From: Candidatus Opimibacter skivensis
GTDB taxonomy: Bacteria; Bacteroidota; Bacteroidia; Chitinophagales; Saprospiraceae
Direction: 5' to 3'
Assembly (NCBI GenBank): GCA_016721905.1
Contig: JADKHH010000032.1
Location: 1 to 63,234 of the forward strand
Length of the DNA stretch: 63,234 nt
Shown here: piece after piece, positions 8,472-17,969 of the stretch
Position numbering within the stretch: the first letter of the stretch is position 1
Layout of the letters: each line of letters starts with the position of its first letter
Translations under genes and position numbers: made by a program
The notes under the pieces: model-generated
Database searches by the model: none
The model's input: only the letters and a program-made list of their open reading frames with translations
Told to the model about the DNA's origin: nothing

Positions 8472-9097
8472 TCAAATGGCAACTTTTACCTTCCTGCATT
8501 TGATCAGAAAGAATGGAAACACATCTTCTACCTCAGTAATTTCATAAAGTCCAGCTTTGTCAAACGCTGCATGAACAGATGACTGATCATAAAAGTACAT
8601 TTTGACGCCGTCAAATATCTCATAACGATCCTTACTGATCAAAGGGCCCTGGCCATAGGTATTTGCTTTTTTCGAAATAGCAGAGAAGACCATATACCCA
8701 CCTGGAGCTAATTGATGATAGCAATCACGAATCAATTTAGCCCGTTCGTCACTATCCAGCAGGTGAATCAATGCATGACAAAAAATACCATCATACTGCT
8801 GATGGTCAAACGGCATATTTGTAACAGAACCGTGGTGGATGATCATACCAGTGCCAAAGTGCTTTTCGGCAAGGGCAATAGCCGTTTTGATATTTCAATT
8901 CCGGTCACTGCCATGCCCTGCTCCAGGAATATCCTGGCGTTACGGCCGTAACCAATTCCTGGAATCAGTATATTCTTCAACGATTGACTGACAAACAAAT
9001 CCCTGGTCAGCATAGCTGATATAGAGGGTTCGAATCCCCACATCTCTTGCTTTTCACTAAAGACAGATTCCCAGAATTCGGGTTTTTGCTTTGTCAT
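8472..9097 (-). CDS. Class I SAM-dependent methyltransferase, frameshifted
   Basis: The first part (9097 to about 8885) reads MTKQKPEFWESVF and contains the SAM-binding motif ILIPGIGYGRNA and the acidic strand end VTGIEIS. The second part continues in another frame with AIALAEKHFGTGMIIHHGS, then QYDGIFCHALIHLL (motif IV region) and LAPGGYMVFS (motif VI). The break falls in a run of four T (plus strand 8885-8888), where one more base restores a continuous protein of about 208 residues. This looks like a sequencing indel rather than a real pseudogene. The fold is that of small-molecule methyltransferases related to tellurite/thiopurine types; the substrate is unknown. Confidence 0.78.
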
Positions 9098-9156
9098 ATT
9101 TCTTGTGTAATCGCCATCAATTTACACCCTTTCCAAAATTCTTTTACCTGCCAGAA

Positions 9157-9720
9157 CTAAACAACCCGTGATGGTCCGGGTGCATAGTATAGCATCATCA
9201 CACCGCATTTGAATGTTTTAGAGTGTAAGAGGGTAAGATCTATTTGTTCCCTGATGTCTTTAAACAAAGGCAATCCACTACCGAGTATGATGGGCTGGAC
9301 GCCAATTTGATATTCGTCAACAACACCAAGGTTTGACAAGGCTACAATTAGAGAGGGACTACCCACTAAAATGTTTTTCCCTGGCTGTTGTTTGAGTACC
9401 AGTATGTCTTCTCTAATGATCTCTTTCTTCAAGGTTGAGTTTTTCCAACTAACATCATTCAGTGTGCGCGAATACACAATCTTGGAAATATCATCGATCA
9501 GGACGGCAAAATCATCCATGGATTTATTGCCGGTTGGGTCTTTTACAATCGCGGGCCAATAACTTTCCATGAGCTGGTAGGTGATCCGGCCGTATATCAG
9601 CGTATCTGCATCCAGCAGGAGGTCATTATAGTGTTCATGTATTTCATCGTCTGCAATTCCAGCTGTATGATCGCAATATCCGTCAAGGGTCATGTTGAGT
9701 CCGGCGATTAATTTTCTCAT
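9157..9720 (-). CDS. Dihydrofolate reductase-like RibD C-terminal domain protein
   Basis: The protein of 187 residues carries the RibD-C/DHFR-like fold. The start MRKLIAGLNMTLDGY is the family opening, DTLIYGRITYQLME is the NADPH-site strand and helix, and GKNILVGSPSLIVALSNLGVVDE leads to the conserved PIILGSGLPLF. Such stand-alone proteins are NADPH-dependent reductases of unknown substrate, common in soil and freshwater Bacteroidota. The start at 9720 is preferred because 33 further upstream residues of the open frame have no family resemblance. No operon partner is evident. Confidence 0.8.
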   Translation of the reverse strand: MRKLIAGLNMTLDGYCDHTAGIADDEIHEHYNDLLLDADTLIYGRITYQLMESYWPAIVKDPTGNKSMDDFAVLIDDISKIVYSRTLNDVSWKNSTLKKEIIREDILVLKQQPGKNILVGSPSLIVALSNLGVVDEYQIGVQPIILGSGLPLFKDIREQIDLTLLHSKTFKCGVMMLYYAPGPSRVV

Positions 9721-9977
9721 TTTAGATGTAAATGGAAGTGAATCTATTAGTGTTTCCGACAGGCGTTTAAGATTAAAAACTGTTGTAAAGCAAGATGCAT
9801 ATTTTTCCTGAATCAGCATAATTCAAGCTGAGAAGGAATTGAATAAACGTATCAGCGGAGGCATACCTTATGAAAAAGCCATGTAAGGCTGATCCTTAAG
9901 TTCAAGATGTAGAAAATCGGATAGGGTTTGCCTGTTCCATCGCGTTCGGAAGAGGAAGCACCTGTGCAGGCTATATC

Positions 9978-10637
9978 TTATATCTTTTGTTCTGAGTTCT
10001 TTAGTGTTATAATATCTGCGGAGATACCTATTTGAAATACACCCAAAGAGCCATCTTTTACGTCACCGATGTCATTACCATTTATATCTGTTGCATTGCC
10101 TTTGAATAGATAACTTAAGCCATGCAGGTATCTGGCATCGAGACGGAGGCCTTTACATATTTTATAGTTTACACCCATCAGCAAACTGAAGTCACATTTT
10201 TGATATAAGTCGTCGAAAAAAGCATTGTCGGGATCATTTGTGTTGGTGGTCTTAAGCAATCTGCCGAATTCCAACCCCGCATTAACGGCCAATGATTTCG
10301 TGATGGCATATTGACCGGATAATTGCAAATCCAGGTAATCCAGATGTATTTCAGCACCTGGGTATCCTGTAGCCAGATAAGGACCATTGTGCCATCCTTT
10401 GCGGGAGTATATTAAATTGGAGACCAGCGAAAAATGGCCCTTGATGGGAATCTGTGCGTGAAGACCACCGTAATATCCAATATATTGATCGGTTGATTCC
10501 TGATTGATGGATTCAAAATCAACATTAGAAAGATTCATTCCTGCGCTGACTCCTATGGTAGATGGACTTTGGCTAAAAGCAGGGTTGTGTAGTAGTGAAA
10601 TGAAAAACAGGATGACGAAGTAGTGTAATGGCTTCAT
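9978..10637 (-). CDS. Outer-membrane beta-barrel protein (PorT-like)
   Basis: A signal peptide (MKPLHYFVILFFISLLHNPAFSQ) precedes a domain that begins TIGVSAGMNLSNVDF. It continues with alternating strands such as YYGGLHAQIPIKGHFSLVSNL and LAVNAGLEFGRLLKT, and ends with a long region before GVFQIGISADIITL. This is the pattern of the Bacteroidota outer-membrane beta-barrel family (PF13568-like), probably eight strands. Relatives act as small porins or structural barrels. The gene is isolated, 150-340 bp from its neighbours, and no promoter was identified with certainty. Confidence 0.75.
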   Translation of the reverse strand: MKPLHYFVILFFISLLHNPAFSQSPSTIGVSAGMNLSNVDFESINQESTDQYIGYYGGLHAQIPIKGHFSLVSNLIYSRKGWHNGPYLATGYPGAEIHLDYLDLQLSGQYAITKSLAVNAGLEFGRLLKTTNTNDPDNAFFDDLYQKCDFSLLMGVNYKICKGLRLDARYLHGLSYLFKGNATDINGNDIGDVKDGSLGVFQIGISADIITLKNSEQKI

Positions 10638-10791
10638 AGGAAAGGCTGAATTTGATGGTAAATAATACTATGGGTGTCCCTCCTCAAGTTGTGTTCTATG
10701 GGAGTAAGCGCAGGTCACAATAATCTTATTATGTAAAAGGATCAACGAATCGAGAGAATTTTATCTCAAAATTTAATCCTTAAAAACAGGA

Positions 10792-11523
10792 TTAACCAAC
10801 AAATGATTGGAAATTAATTTTCAATGAAGTGCTTTCGCCATGCTTTCGGAATGTTGATTTTCGATTTTGTAAAGGTTTCTTTACTTCCTTCCAGGTTAAA
10901 GTTGATAATGACTTACAGCCGATTGCTTCAACCTCCAGCCTCACTATTGTCAATACTGGCAGGAGCAGTAATTTTTCGTCTTCGTCACTTGTGCTCTTAA
11001 CTGCTAGCATGCCAAAGGCATAAGTCAGGGAGACAAAGATGAGTTGGTATATAGCAAGTAATATTATTGTAGTTAAAATTAAAGAAGTGTTTGATGTATC
11101 TTTAATTAATTTTGCAACGTCATCTCTTCCAAATTGTGTAATCAATTCGCTTCTGCTTCCGAATATTTCTAGATTCTGTTTTAAATCTCCTTGTGCCCAC
11201 AAAGGGAAAAAAAGCGAATTAGAATTGGGTACCTCTTCAATTAAATAGGCAAAAAGAAATAAGTAGCAGAAAAGACAAATTATAAAAACAAGGATACCTC
11301 CGATTGCTAATTTTGTAACATTTACTTCGGTCCTTTTCCGGATATTGCCCTTATTTAACCATAATATCATCAAAGTTAGAACGCCAAGTGCCTCAATGAT
11401 TGCAGAAAATAGGGCATTGGATGAATTAGGAGGTACTCCTACATTGCTTACTAATATGGCTAATCCTGGAATGACGGCAAATGCTCCTGAAGCAACTGTA
11501 AAAAATATGGTTAGACTTTTCAT
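10792..11523 (-). CDS. Polytopic membrane protein of unknown function, 243 aa
   Basis: Four hydrophobic helices are visible: IFFTVASGAFAVIPGLAILV at the N-terminus, IIEALGVLTLMILWL, GGILVFIICLFCYLFLF, and a long segment near residue 150-175 (LILTTIILLAIYQLIFV). A loop of about 45 residues between helices three and four is probably periplasmic, and the last 60 residues form a basic cytoplasmic tail. No family was recognised. It starts 5 bp after the end of the gene at 11529, so the two are very probably co-transcribed. The three genes from 12546 to 10792 are AT-rich compared with flanking genes. Confidence 0.55.
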   Translation of the reverse strand: MKSLTIFFTVASGAFAVIPGLAILVSNVGVPPNSSNALFSAIIEALGVLTLMILWLNKGNIRKRTEVNVTKLAIGGILVFIICLFCYLFLFAYLIEEVPNSNSLFFPLWAQGDLKQNLEIFGSRSELITQFGRDDVAKLIKDTSNTSLILTTIILLAIYQLIFVSLTYAFGMLAVKSTSDEDEKLLLLPVLTIVRLEVEAIGCKSLSTLTWKEVKKPLQNRKSTFRKHGESTSLKINFQSFVG

Positions 11524-11528
11524 TTAAT

Positions 11529-12103
11529 TCAAAAGGTTATGGTTACGGTTTGCTCTGGTGCAATTTGCGCAGGTTTTGTATACAATGTTCTTAATTTATA
11601 GTCATCCTTCAGTTTAAAAAGAACAACGTAGACAGTTTCGTCAATATGAGTGAATGTGTTAGTAGTAGTTCCATTCACTCGAAATTTATCCATGTACGTT
11701 TCACCGTATGATTGCCATTTTTTACCATCAAATTCCTTCATCCATACCCGGTTAGGAATAAGAAATATTTCTGCCCCTTTAGGTGTTGAAATTAAATTGA
11801 GCTTTATATTTGAAAAATCGCTTGATCTATTTACGAAATAATACAAAGTTTCTAAGCTCTGTTTGCTACCCCCTTTATTAATTAATTCAGAATATAAGTA
11901 TAAGCACTCTGTCTTTCTACTTTTTACTAAAACAATTTGTGGAATTTCAACTTTTATTGCATATTGCGAAGAATCTTCCACAAAATCAGTAATTTTTCAG
12001 AAGTCCAAAACACGCTACCCGAACTGTCAATGGTTGAAACTTTAATTCCATCTAAAGTTCTTCCAAAACCAAAATCTTTATAAGGATTAATCGAATCGGC
12101 TAT
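11529..12103 (-). CDS. Hypothetical protein, frameshifted
   Basis: The open part from 11981 (GTG) begins VEDSSQYAIKVEIPQIVLVKSRK and runs 150 residues to VTITF. Upstream, in another frame, coding-like sequence continues back to 12103 and reads YKDFGFGRTLDGIKVSTIDS followed by SGSVFWTSEK. It joins the first part if one base is added to the run of five T at 11993-11997 (plus strand), giving FWTSEKITDFVEDSSQ. The upstream part has no start codon before it meets the stop region of the gene at 12100-12546, so a second indel may fuse the two genes. The protein is beta-rich, with no recognised domain, and is followed 5 bp later by a membrane-protein gene. Confidence 0.5.
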
Positions 12104-12546
12104 CTAGGAACATGGAAGAATATTGTAGTAGTTATTTCATATTCTTTAACAGTATTTTTAATAGTTTGAATAATATTTTCGGCTATGGATTTGGATGGAA
12201 TACGATCCATATAATCGATTATATCTTTAATTGATGCTAAAAGGGTTTCCTTTGCAAGCCCAAATCTTTCAGCTCGTTTGATTGCATAGGTATACTCTTT
12301 TTGTGAAATCTCATTTTCTCCTTTCAACAAGTAAGCTAATGCGATATTGAAATGTACATAACTTAAAGTTGAGTCAAATCCTAACGACCTCCTACTTACG
12401 ACAATACTGCTATCATAATCTCCTTGTGTTAATACATACCATGCACTATTTCCAAGCATTTTACCATTTAATTCTTCATTGGCATTTTGAGCGAACAAAG
12501 AAAACACAGTTAACAGACCAAGAGTGATTGTTAATATCTTTTTCAT
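12100..12546 (-). CDS. Secreted TPR-like protein, 148 aa, possibly the 5' part of a longer gene
   Basis: It starts with a clear signal peptide (MKKILTITLGLLTVFSLFAQ). Helices follow that suit a tetratricopeptide pair: NSAWYVLTQGDYDSSIVVSR followed by SYVHFNIALAYLLKGENEIS and a third helix with YTYAIKRAERFG. The last residues (TTTIFFHVPR) run into a stop at 12100, just where the coding-like upstream frame of the next gene begins. The two may therefore be one frame-broken gene of about 340 residues. Its role is unknown. A periplasmic scaffold is a reasonable guess from TPR alone. Composition is AT-rich. Confidence 0.5.
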   Translation of the reverse strand: MKKILTITLGLLTVFSLFAQNANEELNGKMLGNSAWYVLTQGDYDSSIVVSRRSLGFDSTLSYVHFNIALAYLLKGENEISQKEYTYAIKRAERFGLAKETLLASIKDIIDYMDRIPSKSIAENIIQTIKNTVKEYEITTTIFFHVPR

Positions 12547-12685
12547 AAATTTAATTTAAGGTGGCTGTTGAATTGGAATTACGGCTTATATTTTTTGTAG
12601 TCACCAAAAAGAAACACTTAATTTGATGATATTCGGTTCACATGTTAAAATCCAACCCATTTCGTTACTCTAGATAATTCCATCT

Positions 12686-14638
12686 TCACCTCAACACATT
12701 ATCCGGCTCATTCTCATCATTCCGAAACAACCCATTCCTGCTCATGTCCAGGATGATCTGGTTGGTGATCCAGCGGTTGACCTGACCTTTAAGCCATTTC
12801 TTAGCCGCCCAGACCAATATTTTTATTACCAGGTCTCCCAGTAGAGAATTTCTCAGCCATTCATTGAATGGCTTGGACTTGAGAAGCCAGGGATGTTCTG
12901 CTGTAATAGTATTAGCATTCTTGCTTGAATGATCTGGCTCCTTTTTCTTCTTCATCTCTTCTTCCAGCTTGTCCATGATCGCGGTCACCCTCCTTGCGAT
13001 TTTGGGACGGAGATCACTTAGAATCAAATCTTCATAACTGACTTTTGGAAAATCCCCAACCTGGATCTCCGGAAGGAATAACTTTTTCGTCGCGTCATAA
13101 GACTCCACCTTGTAATCCGGAATAATCGGGAGACTTTGTTTTCCTTCATCTGAAACATATGCGAATTTATCCTTCATGACTTGCGGCCAACCTGACTGAT
13201 CATAGTCCTGGTAGAAATAATTCCTCAGGAAGCGCTGGCAATTCTTCTGCCCCAACATATAATCGTGCTCGAGAAATTCTCTCCTGAAAAACCCGCAAAT
13301 CCACCCAACGCCCCACTCGCAATAGCATTTCTGTATTTCTTTCCATCCTTATATCGGGTAGGCCAGATCATCCCCTTCTGCGAATCATTACTGAACAAGT
13401 CTGCTATATCACTTTCCTTAAATAACACCTGGTTGCGCAGGGTATCATACAACCGTGGGATGACATGCACCAAACCGTCATTGAGATATTTCTCTTCGAG
13501 TTCTTGTTCACTCAGTGTTGCGTTCTCTCCCTCCGGAAAGGAAAAATTCGGAAACGGATCGATCATGATGATCGGTTTGTTTGAACGCTTCTCTTCCTTG
13601 AGGGTATTGTCTATATTGGCTAACTGCTCCTCTGCGGACAAACCCTGCTCTTTACCATTCTTCAGGATATCACTGACTCTTTGCTCCAATGGTGGAGATT
13701 CGGGCTTTGGATTCAAAATCCGAAATGCTTCTGCGATAGGTTCATTGTTGGTCATACCACCATCCACCGCCAGAAACTGATAAGGCTCTTCGATCCTGGG
13801 TTTGATATTGGCGCCCTTAAAGATCTGGGCCAGATTCGCTTCGATGTATTCCTTCGAGATTTCTTTAAACGGCACGCGCTTCAATCCAATCGGAAATGCA
13901 CCACTGGCCCTCGAACAATGTAACATCAACTTCACATCCTCTATTTTTTTCAGGTCTAAGCTGAATGTAGTCGGATCTTTATCCTTTTTGTCCAAGGTGA
14001 AATACGCAAATGCTTTATGATAGGACATGGTATGCGCGATAGCTCCGTTGCCACTTGAAAAAGAAAGTTCCAATGGCACTCCCCTAAGGTTGCTCAATGT
14101 CATCAACACCTTGAGATCGGATTTAATATAAGCCGGCATGGGTTGTACATCCGTCACCTTCCATTCCGTGGTCAGCTTGTCGATCATGTCTCCAATGAAG
14201 TTGGTATTGAGCATGGATTTGACATGTCCATTTTCCAGGTCTGAAGTAGCAAATAGTTTATTCGTCATAGACTCATGACGTGGCAAGCCCAGGTTGACCC
14301 AGGTATCAAAAAAGCAAATTTTTATCCGATTCCAGGTTTGTCGGATCATCTACATTCTTGTATCGCTTCGTGGCTAGTGCCATCAGAGTTACAGCAGCTA
14401 CAATGCTTCCGGCAGAGGCTCCTGTAATAGCGTCAATGATGACATTTGGTTTGGCTACATTCTTTGGGTCTTCCGCATGTTTTTCATACCAGAAGTCAAG
14501 TGTATTGAGCAGATAATCCAGCACTCCGGCAGTATACGCACCCGCAGTCACCGCACCTGCCAGAACCAGACCAATATGAATGTCTTCACGCTCTGTCCCC
14601 GCTTGCTTTTGTATTACCTCTTTGGTTTCAAGTTTCAT
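12686..14638 (-). CDS. Patatin-like phospholipase, frameshifted in two places
   Basis: Rejoined, the protein has about 650 residues. The first 110 hold the oxyanion segment (GLVLAGAVTAGAYTAGVLDY) and the nucleophile motif GASAGS. The middle part holds the second catalytic residue in AVDGGMTNNEP, so the Ser-Asp dyad of patatins is complete. The last part starts DYMLGQKNCQRFL, a pattern seen in large bacterial patatins, and ends with helices and an acidic tail. The first break lies in an A run at 14308-14313 (one base too many), and the second is a 2-nt change in GAGAGA near 13240. No signal peptide is present, so the enzyme should act on membrane lipids from the cytoplasm. Neighbours do not reveal a pathway. 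Confidence 0.8.
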
Positions 14639-15219
14639 GGTAGCCTATGGCATTTACATTCCAAATAATATGATATCACCAGGAAATCAATTAAGTGTAG
14701 ACATACAAAGATCACCAATGGGCATACCCACTCATGATATTGTCACGTCTCCCCCAGCTTGTTCCCTGAAATGTATGTCAACATTGCTGTTGCGGATCCC
14801 TAAAAAATGTAATGAATTTGTACTCTAAAAAAATCCAATAGCGCCGTTCAAAACCTACACGCGCTCTACACTAAAATAAAATTTGTCAAGACTAGAATAG
14901 AAATATCCATCAGGATTTCTATTCACTTTCAATTACCTCGTTTTGTTATTGGAATAAATCTAAACAATATTTTTATTCTGTACGTATTCTGGAAGAAATA
15001 TTTTTTTTTGGAAGTACGGGAGGGCCATTTGTGATGGGATCGTCCACCACGGGTGGACGAGGAATTGCATATCTAAGCCCAACTTTGATTTTCTTCAAGG
15101 CCCTATGAGCGAAATCCTGACTGCAAGCCAGGATAATTGAATAGCCACTACTTTCAAGTAGTGGGACTCATGGAATAAGTGAAAAATGAAGAGTGAAGAG
15201 TGAAAAATGAGATTGCTAA
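14639..15219. other. Intergenic region with two perfect hairpins
   Basis: No gene was found. Two hairpins stand out: GTCCACC-ACG-GGTGGAC near 15043-15059, and CCACTACTT-TC-AAGTAGTGG near 15152-15171. Just after them a degenerate heptamer tract (GTGAAAA, ATGAAGA, GTGAAGA) covers about 15179-15212. The region lies between the patatin start (which fires leftward) and the cyclase stop, so it probably holds the patatin promoter and the end of the cyclase transcript. Confidence 0.45.
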
Positions 15220-15312
15220 CCTGCCGTCGGATACGGCTTCACAGACTCTTACCCTACCGATATTTTTTTTGATTTTTGGTACGCGATCTTAAGTCAACTT
15301 AAGCTCAACATT
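15220..15312 (+). repeat. Composite intergenic repeat, copy 1 (variant hairpin)
   Basis: The copy starts with the hairpin GCCGT-CGGAT-ACGGC (15223-15237), then CACAG, a T-rich tract with TTTTTTGAT, GGTACGCGATC, and the core TTAAGTCAACTTAAGCTCAA, ending six bases from the cyclase stop. In other copies the hairpin is GACGTT-nnn-AACGTC, so an A-T pair is replaced here by C-G with pairing kept. It lacks the distal GC hairpin. Confidence 0.65.
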
Positions 15313-15317
15313 TGGGC

Positions 15318-17312
15318 TCAACTGATATGCTCCGGCTCCACAAAATACATATTGACCATTCCCTTGTGCTTGGCTTCGATCTTGCCGCGATAGGTGCAGT
15401 CAAACTTATCCTTCACTAGCTCATACGTATTCTCGCTGATATTGATTTTACCTGCTTCACTGTTTTGTTCCATGCGGGCAGCAAGGTTGACAGTATCGCC
15501 CCAGATATCATAGGCATATTTTTCACGCCTACGATGCCTGCTACAACAGGGCCTGTGTGGATGCCAATGCGGATTTCAAACGGCATTTCTCCGAGCGCTT
15601 CTTTTTCCATTTTACGGCGATGCATGAAGTCACGCATTTCAAGAGCTGCGCGCACAATTTCTGTTGCGTGTGAATAATTGGACACAGGAAGTCCGCTCGC
15701 ACATAAGTATGCATCTCCAATCGTCTTGATCTTTTCGATTTTATATTTTTGAATAATACGATCGAAGGCACTAAAGCAGTGGTGAATCTCAGCTACAAGT
15801 AATTCAGCGCTGATTTTTTCACTGATGGTGGTAAAGTCTTTAAAATCTGTCAGCATGACGGTCACCATCGTAAAGGCTTTGGCCTTGGCAGAGCCGGTGG
15901 CTTTTAATTCTTCCGCTACTTCTTCAGGCAGGATATTGAGCAGCAGTTCATCACTCCGGCGTTTTTCGGCATCGCTTATCTTTTTCTCCTGACCTATCTT
16001 TATACGCTGACGATACACCACACCTGCAAAAATCAAGGCACCGATGAGGCCTGCAAGAATGGAATACCGGATGGCCCGTTGCCGGATATCTTTTGTTCCT
16101 GGTCGGCTCTGGCTTTCGCTTCTTTTTATCAAACTCATATTGCATTGTTGCTTCCGTCAGCTTCTTATCTTTTTCCATATTGAAGACCGAGTCCTTGCTG
16201 ATGGCATAGAGCTTATAGTTCTCCAGTGCTCCGGGATAGTTGCCGGATAGTGTTAGAATTTCACTTTGACGTTCATATAATTTAATGAGTGAATGGATAT
16301 CGCCGATTTCCTTACTGATGACGATGGCACTGTCTGTATAGACTTGTGCTTGTTGCAAGGCATTACTTTTATTTCCGTTAAATATGGTTAGCAATGCTTC
16401 CGGATTTTTTTCCTTGGCCACTTTCAGATAGGTACCGCCGATCGCACCCAGGTTGGTGGCAGTGCCGATTTGCAACCCAAGCTCTTTACTGATAGCCAGT
16501 GCTTGTGCATAGTGGTTCAGTGCTCTGGTGTACAATCCCTGCTCTGCATAGATTCCTCCCATATTGCCGAGATTGCGCGCGATGCCGTTTTTGTCTCCGA
16601 GTTCCGTATACAGCACCAGGGCGCTGGAATCGTATTCCAGTGCTTTCGGTAGATTGTCCATTGCGGCATAGATCTGACCGATATTGCCCAGGTTAGATGC
16701 GATGCCGATCTTGTTGCCGAGCTCTTCGTCGAGTTCATTTCCCTTGAGGATATATTCCAACGCTTTGGGATAATCTTCCTGACTATTATAGACCAGCCCG
16801 ATATTGCTGAGCGAATTAGCCATTTCAACTTTGTTGCCTATCTTTTCATGAATCTGCAAGGCTTTATAATAATGTTCGATCGCTTTTGGAAAATCAGACA
16901 GGTACCAATACACGACACCCATATTATTGAGCGCTTTAGCGGCATCCGCCTGATCACCGATTTCAACAGCGGTGGCCAGGGATTTTGAAAAGGCAGCCAA
17001 TGACTCGGAGTACTCCGATTTGCCAAAACCATGGTTGACACCGATCGCTCTGTGTGCATCGACTACGCCGGCTTTCCAGTTTAATTTTTCAGAGATCGCC
17101 AGACCCTGATGACCATAGGAGATGCCTTTGTCGGGATCGATGGAGTTGTAGGTAAAACTGAGGTCGATCAAAACCTTGGCCTGTTGCGTATCGGTTTTTG
17201 TGGGTTGGAGATCCAGCAGGAGCGAGTCAATGCGCGCCTGTCCTCTTTTCTGCGCGAGGGCAGTTTGGGCAAACAGGCAAATGATGGTGGTCAGGAGTAG
17301 TAGTGGTTTCAT
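15318..17312 (-). CDS. TPR-containing membrane adenylate cyclase, frameshifted in two places
   Basis: The rejoined protein has a signal peptide (MKPLLLLTTIICLFAQTALA) and about eight tetratricopeptide repeats, such as ALNNMGVVYWYLSDFPKAIE and SLSNIGLVYNSQEDYPKALE. One transmembrane helix near residue 410 (YSILAGLIGALIFAGVVY) and a class III nucleotide cyclase domain follow. The metal-binding Asp residues are in MLTDFKDFT and TIGDAYLCA. The substrate-specifying Lys (EKIKTIGDAY) and Asp (YDIWGDTVN) are those of ATP-using enzymes, so cyclic AMP is the expected product. The breaks lie near 16130 and in the A run of VGVKK near 15512. The stop at 15318 comes from the restored frame. The TPR part is periplasmic, so ligand or partner binding outside may control cyclic AMP inside. 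Confidence 0.82.
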
Positions 17313-17393
17313 TTGGAGAAACAAAATAAAGAGAAATCGGAGGTTCTGCAATTTCTTGATTTTTCTCAGAACTCACCCCAGTCACCTTTTGCT

Positions 17394-17650
17394 GAGAGAT
17401 CTGCGGCACGAAAATCTTTTTTTGCCCCAGCGAAATTCTAAATCTTCGATTTATTCATTTCTATCCCCCTGTGTTTCTGCATCTCGCCCGTACGGGCATC
17501 ATTTCGAAAACCCCGGGACTAAAAGTATTAATCAAGTGTATCCCATCGAAAAATCCATTAGCCCCGGGGTTGCGAAGCACACAGGGGATGTGCTGAGCGA
17601 AGGCGAAGTAGGACGGAAATTGCCAGAAAGCAATTTTGCAGGGGCATAAC
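17394..17650. repeat. Nested palindromic intergenic element, copy A
   Basis: From GAGAGATCTGCGGC to GGGGCATAAC the unit contains outer arms GCCCCAGCG/GGGGC, inner arms CCCTGTGTTTCTGC and GCGAAGCACACAGGGG, an AAACCCCGGG/CCCCGGGGTT pair, and a perfect 12-bp palindrome GCCCGTACGGGC (17486-17497). A second copy follows at 17688-17918. Near the 3' end a hairpin AAATTGC-CAGAAA-GCAATTT is seen. Confidence 0.75.
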
Positions 17651-17687
17651 ATTAAGCAAGGAATATCAAAGCCCTTCTCTTTTTACC

Positions 17688-17918
17688 GAGAGATCTGCGG
17701 CGCGAAAATTATTTTTTGCCCCAGCGAAATTCTAAATCTTCGATTTATTCATTTCTATCCCCTGTGTTTCTGCATCTCGCCCGTACGGGCATCATTTCGA
17801 AAACCCCGGGGTTAATCGAATTCAATCTGGATAATACCGCCGGGAACACGATTAGCCCCGGGGTTGCGAAGCACACAGGGGAGAGAATTTTTCAAAGAAA
17901 AATTCGAAGGGGCATAAG
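17688..17918. repeat. Nested palindromic intergenic element, copy B
   Basis: This copy is nearly identical to 17394-17650 over its first 130 bp, including GCCCGTACGGGC (17779-17790). The loop between the CCCCGGGG arms is unrelated. The 3' hairpin has a different sequence, GAATTTTTC-AAA-GAAAAATTC, in the same place. Structure is kept while sequence is not. Confidence 0.75.
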
Positions 17919-17969
17919 AATCATTCCAAAGAGAGAGGCCAGGGTGAGGTATGCAGAAGCATGGTATTT

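Noticed and set aside
8472..9097. Programmed frameshifting in the broken genes
   Set aside because: There are too many unrelated genes with breaks at different sites and of either sign, mostly in homopolymers, and no slippery heptamer with a stimulatory structure was seen. Sequencing indels explain them better.
12686..17312. Patatin lipase next to a nucleotide cyclase as a CBASS-like defence unit
   Set aside because: The cyclase is a class III adenylate cyclase with a signal peptide and TPRs, not a CD-NTase. The patatin belongs to a large housekeeping-like group. A 680-bp gap with hairpins and a repeat copy separates them.
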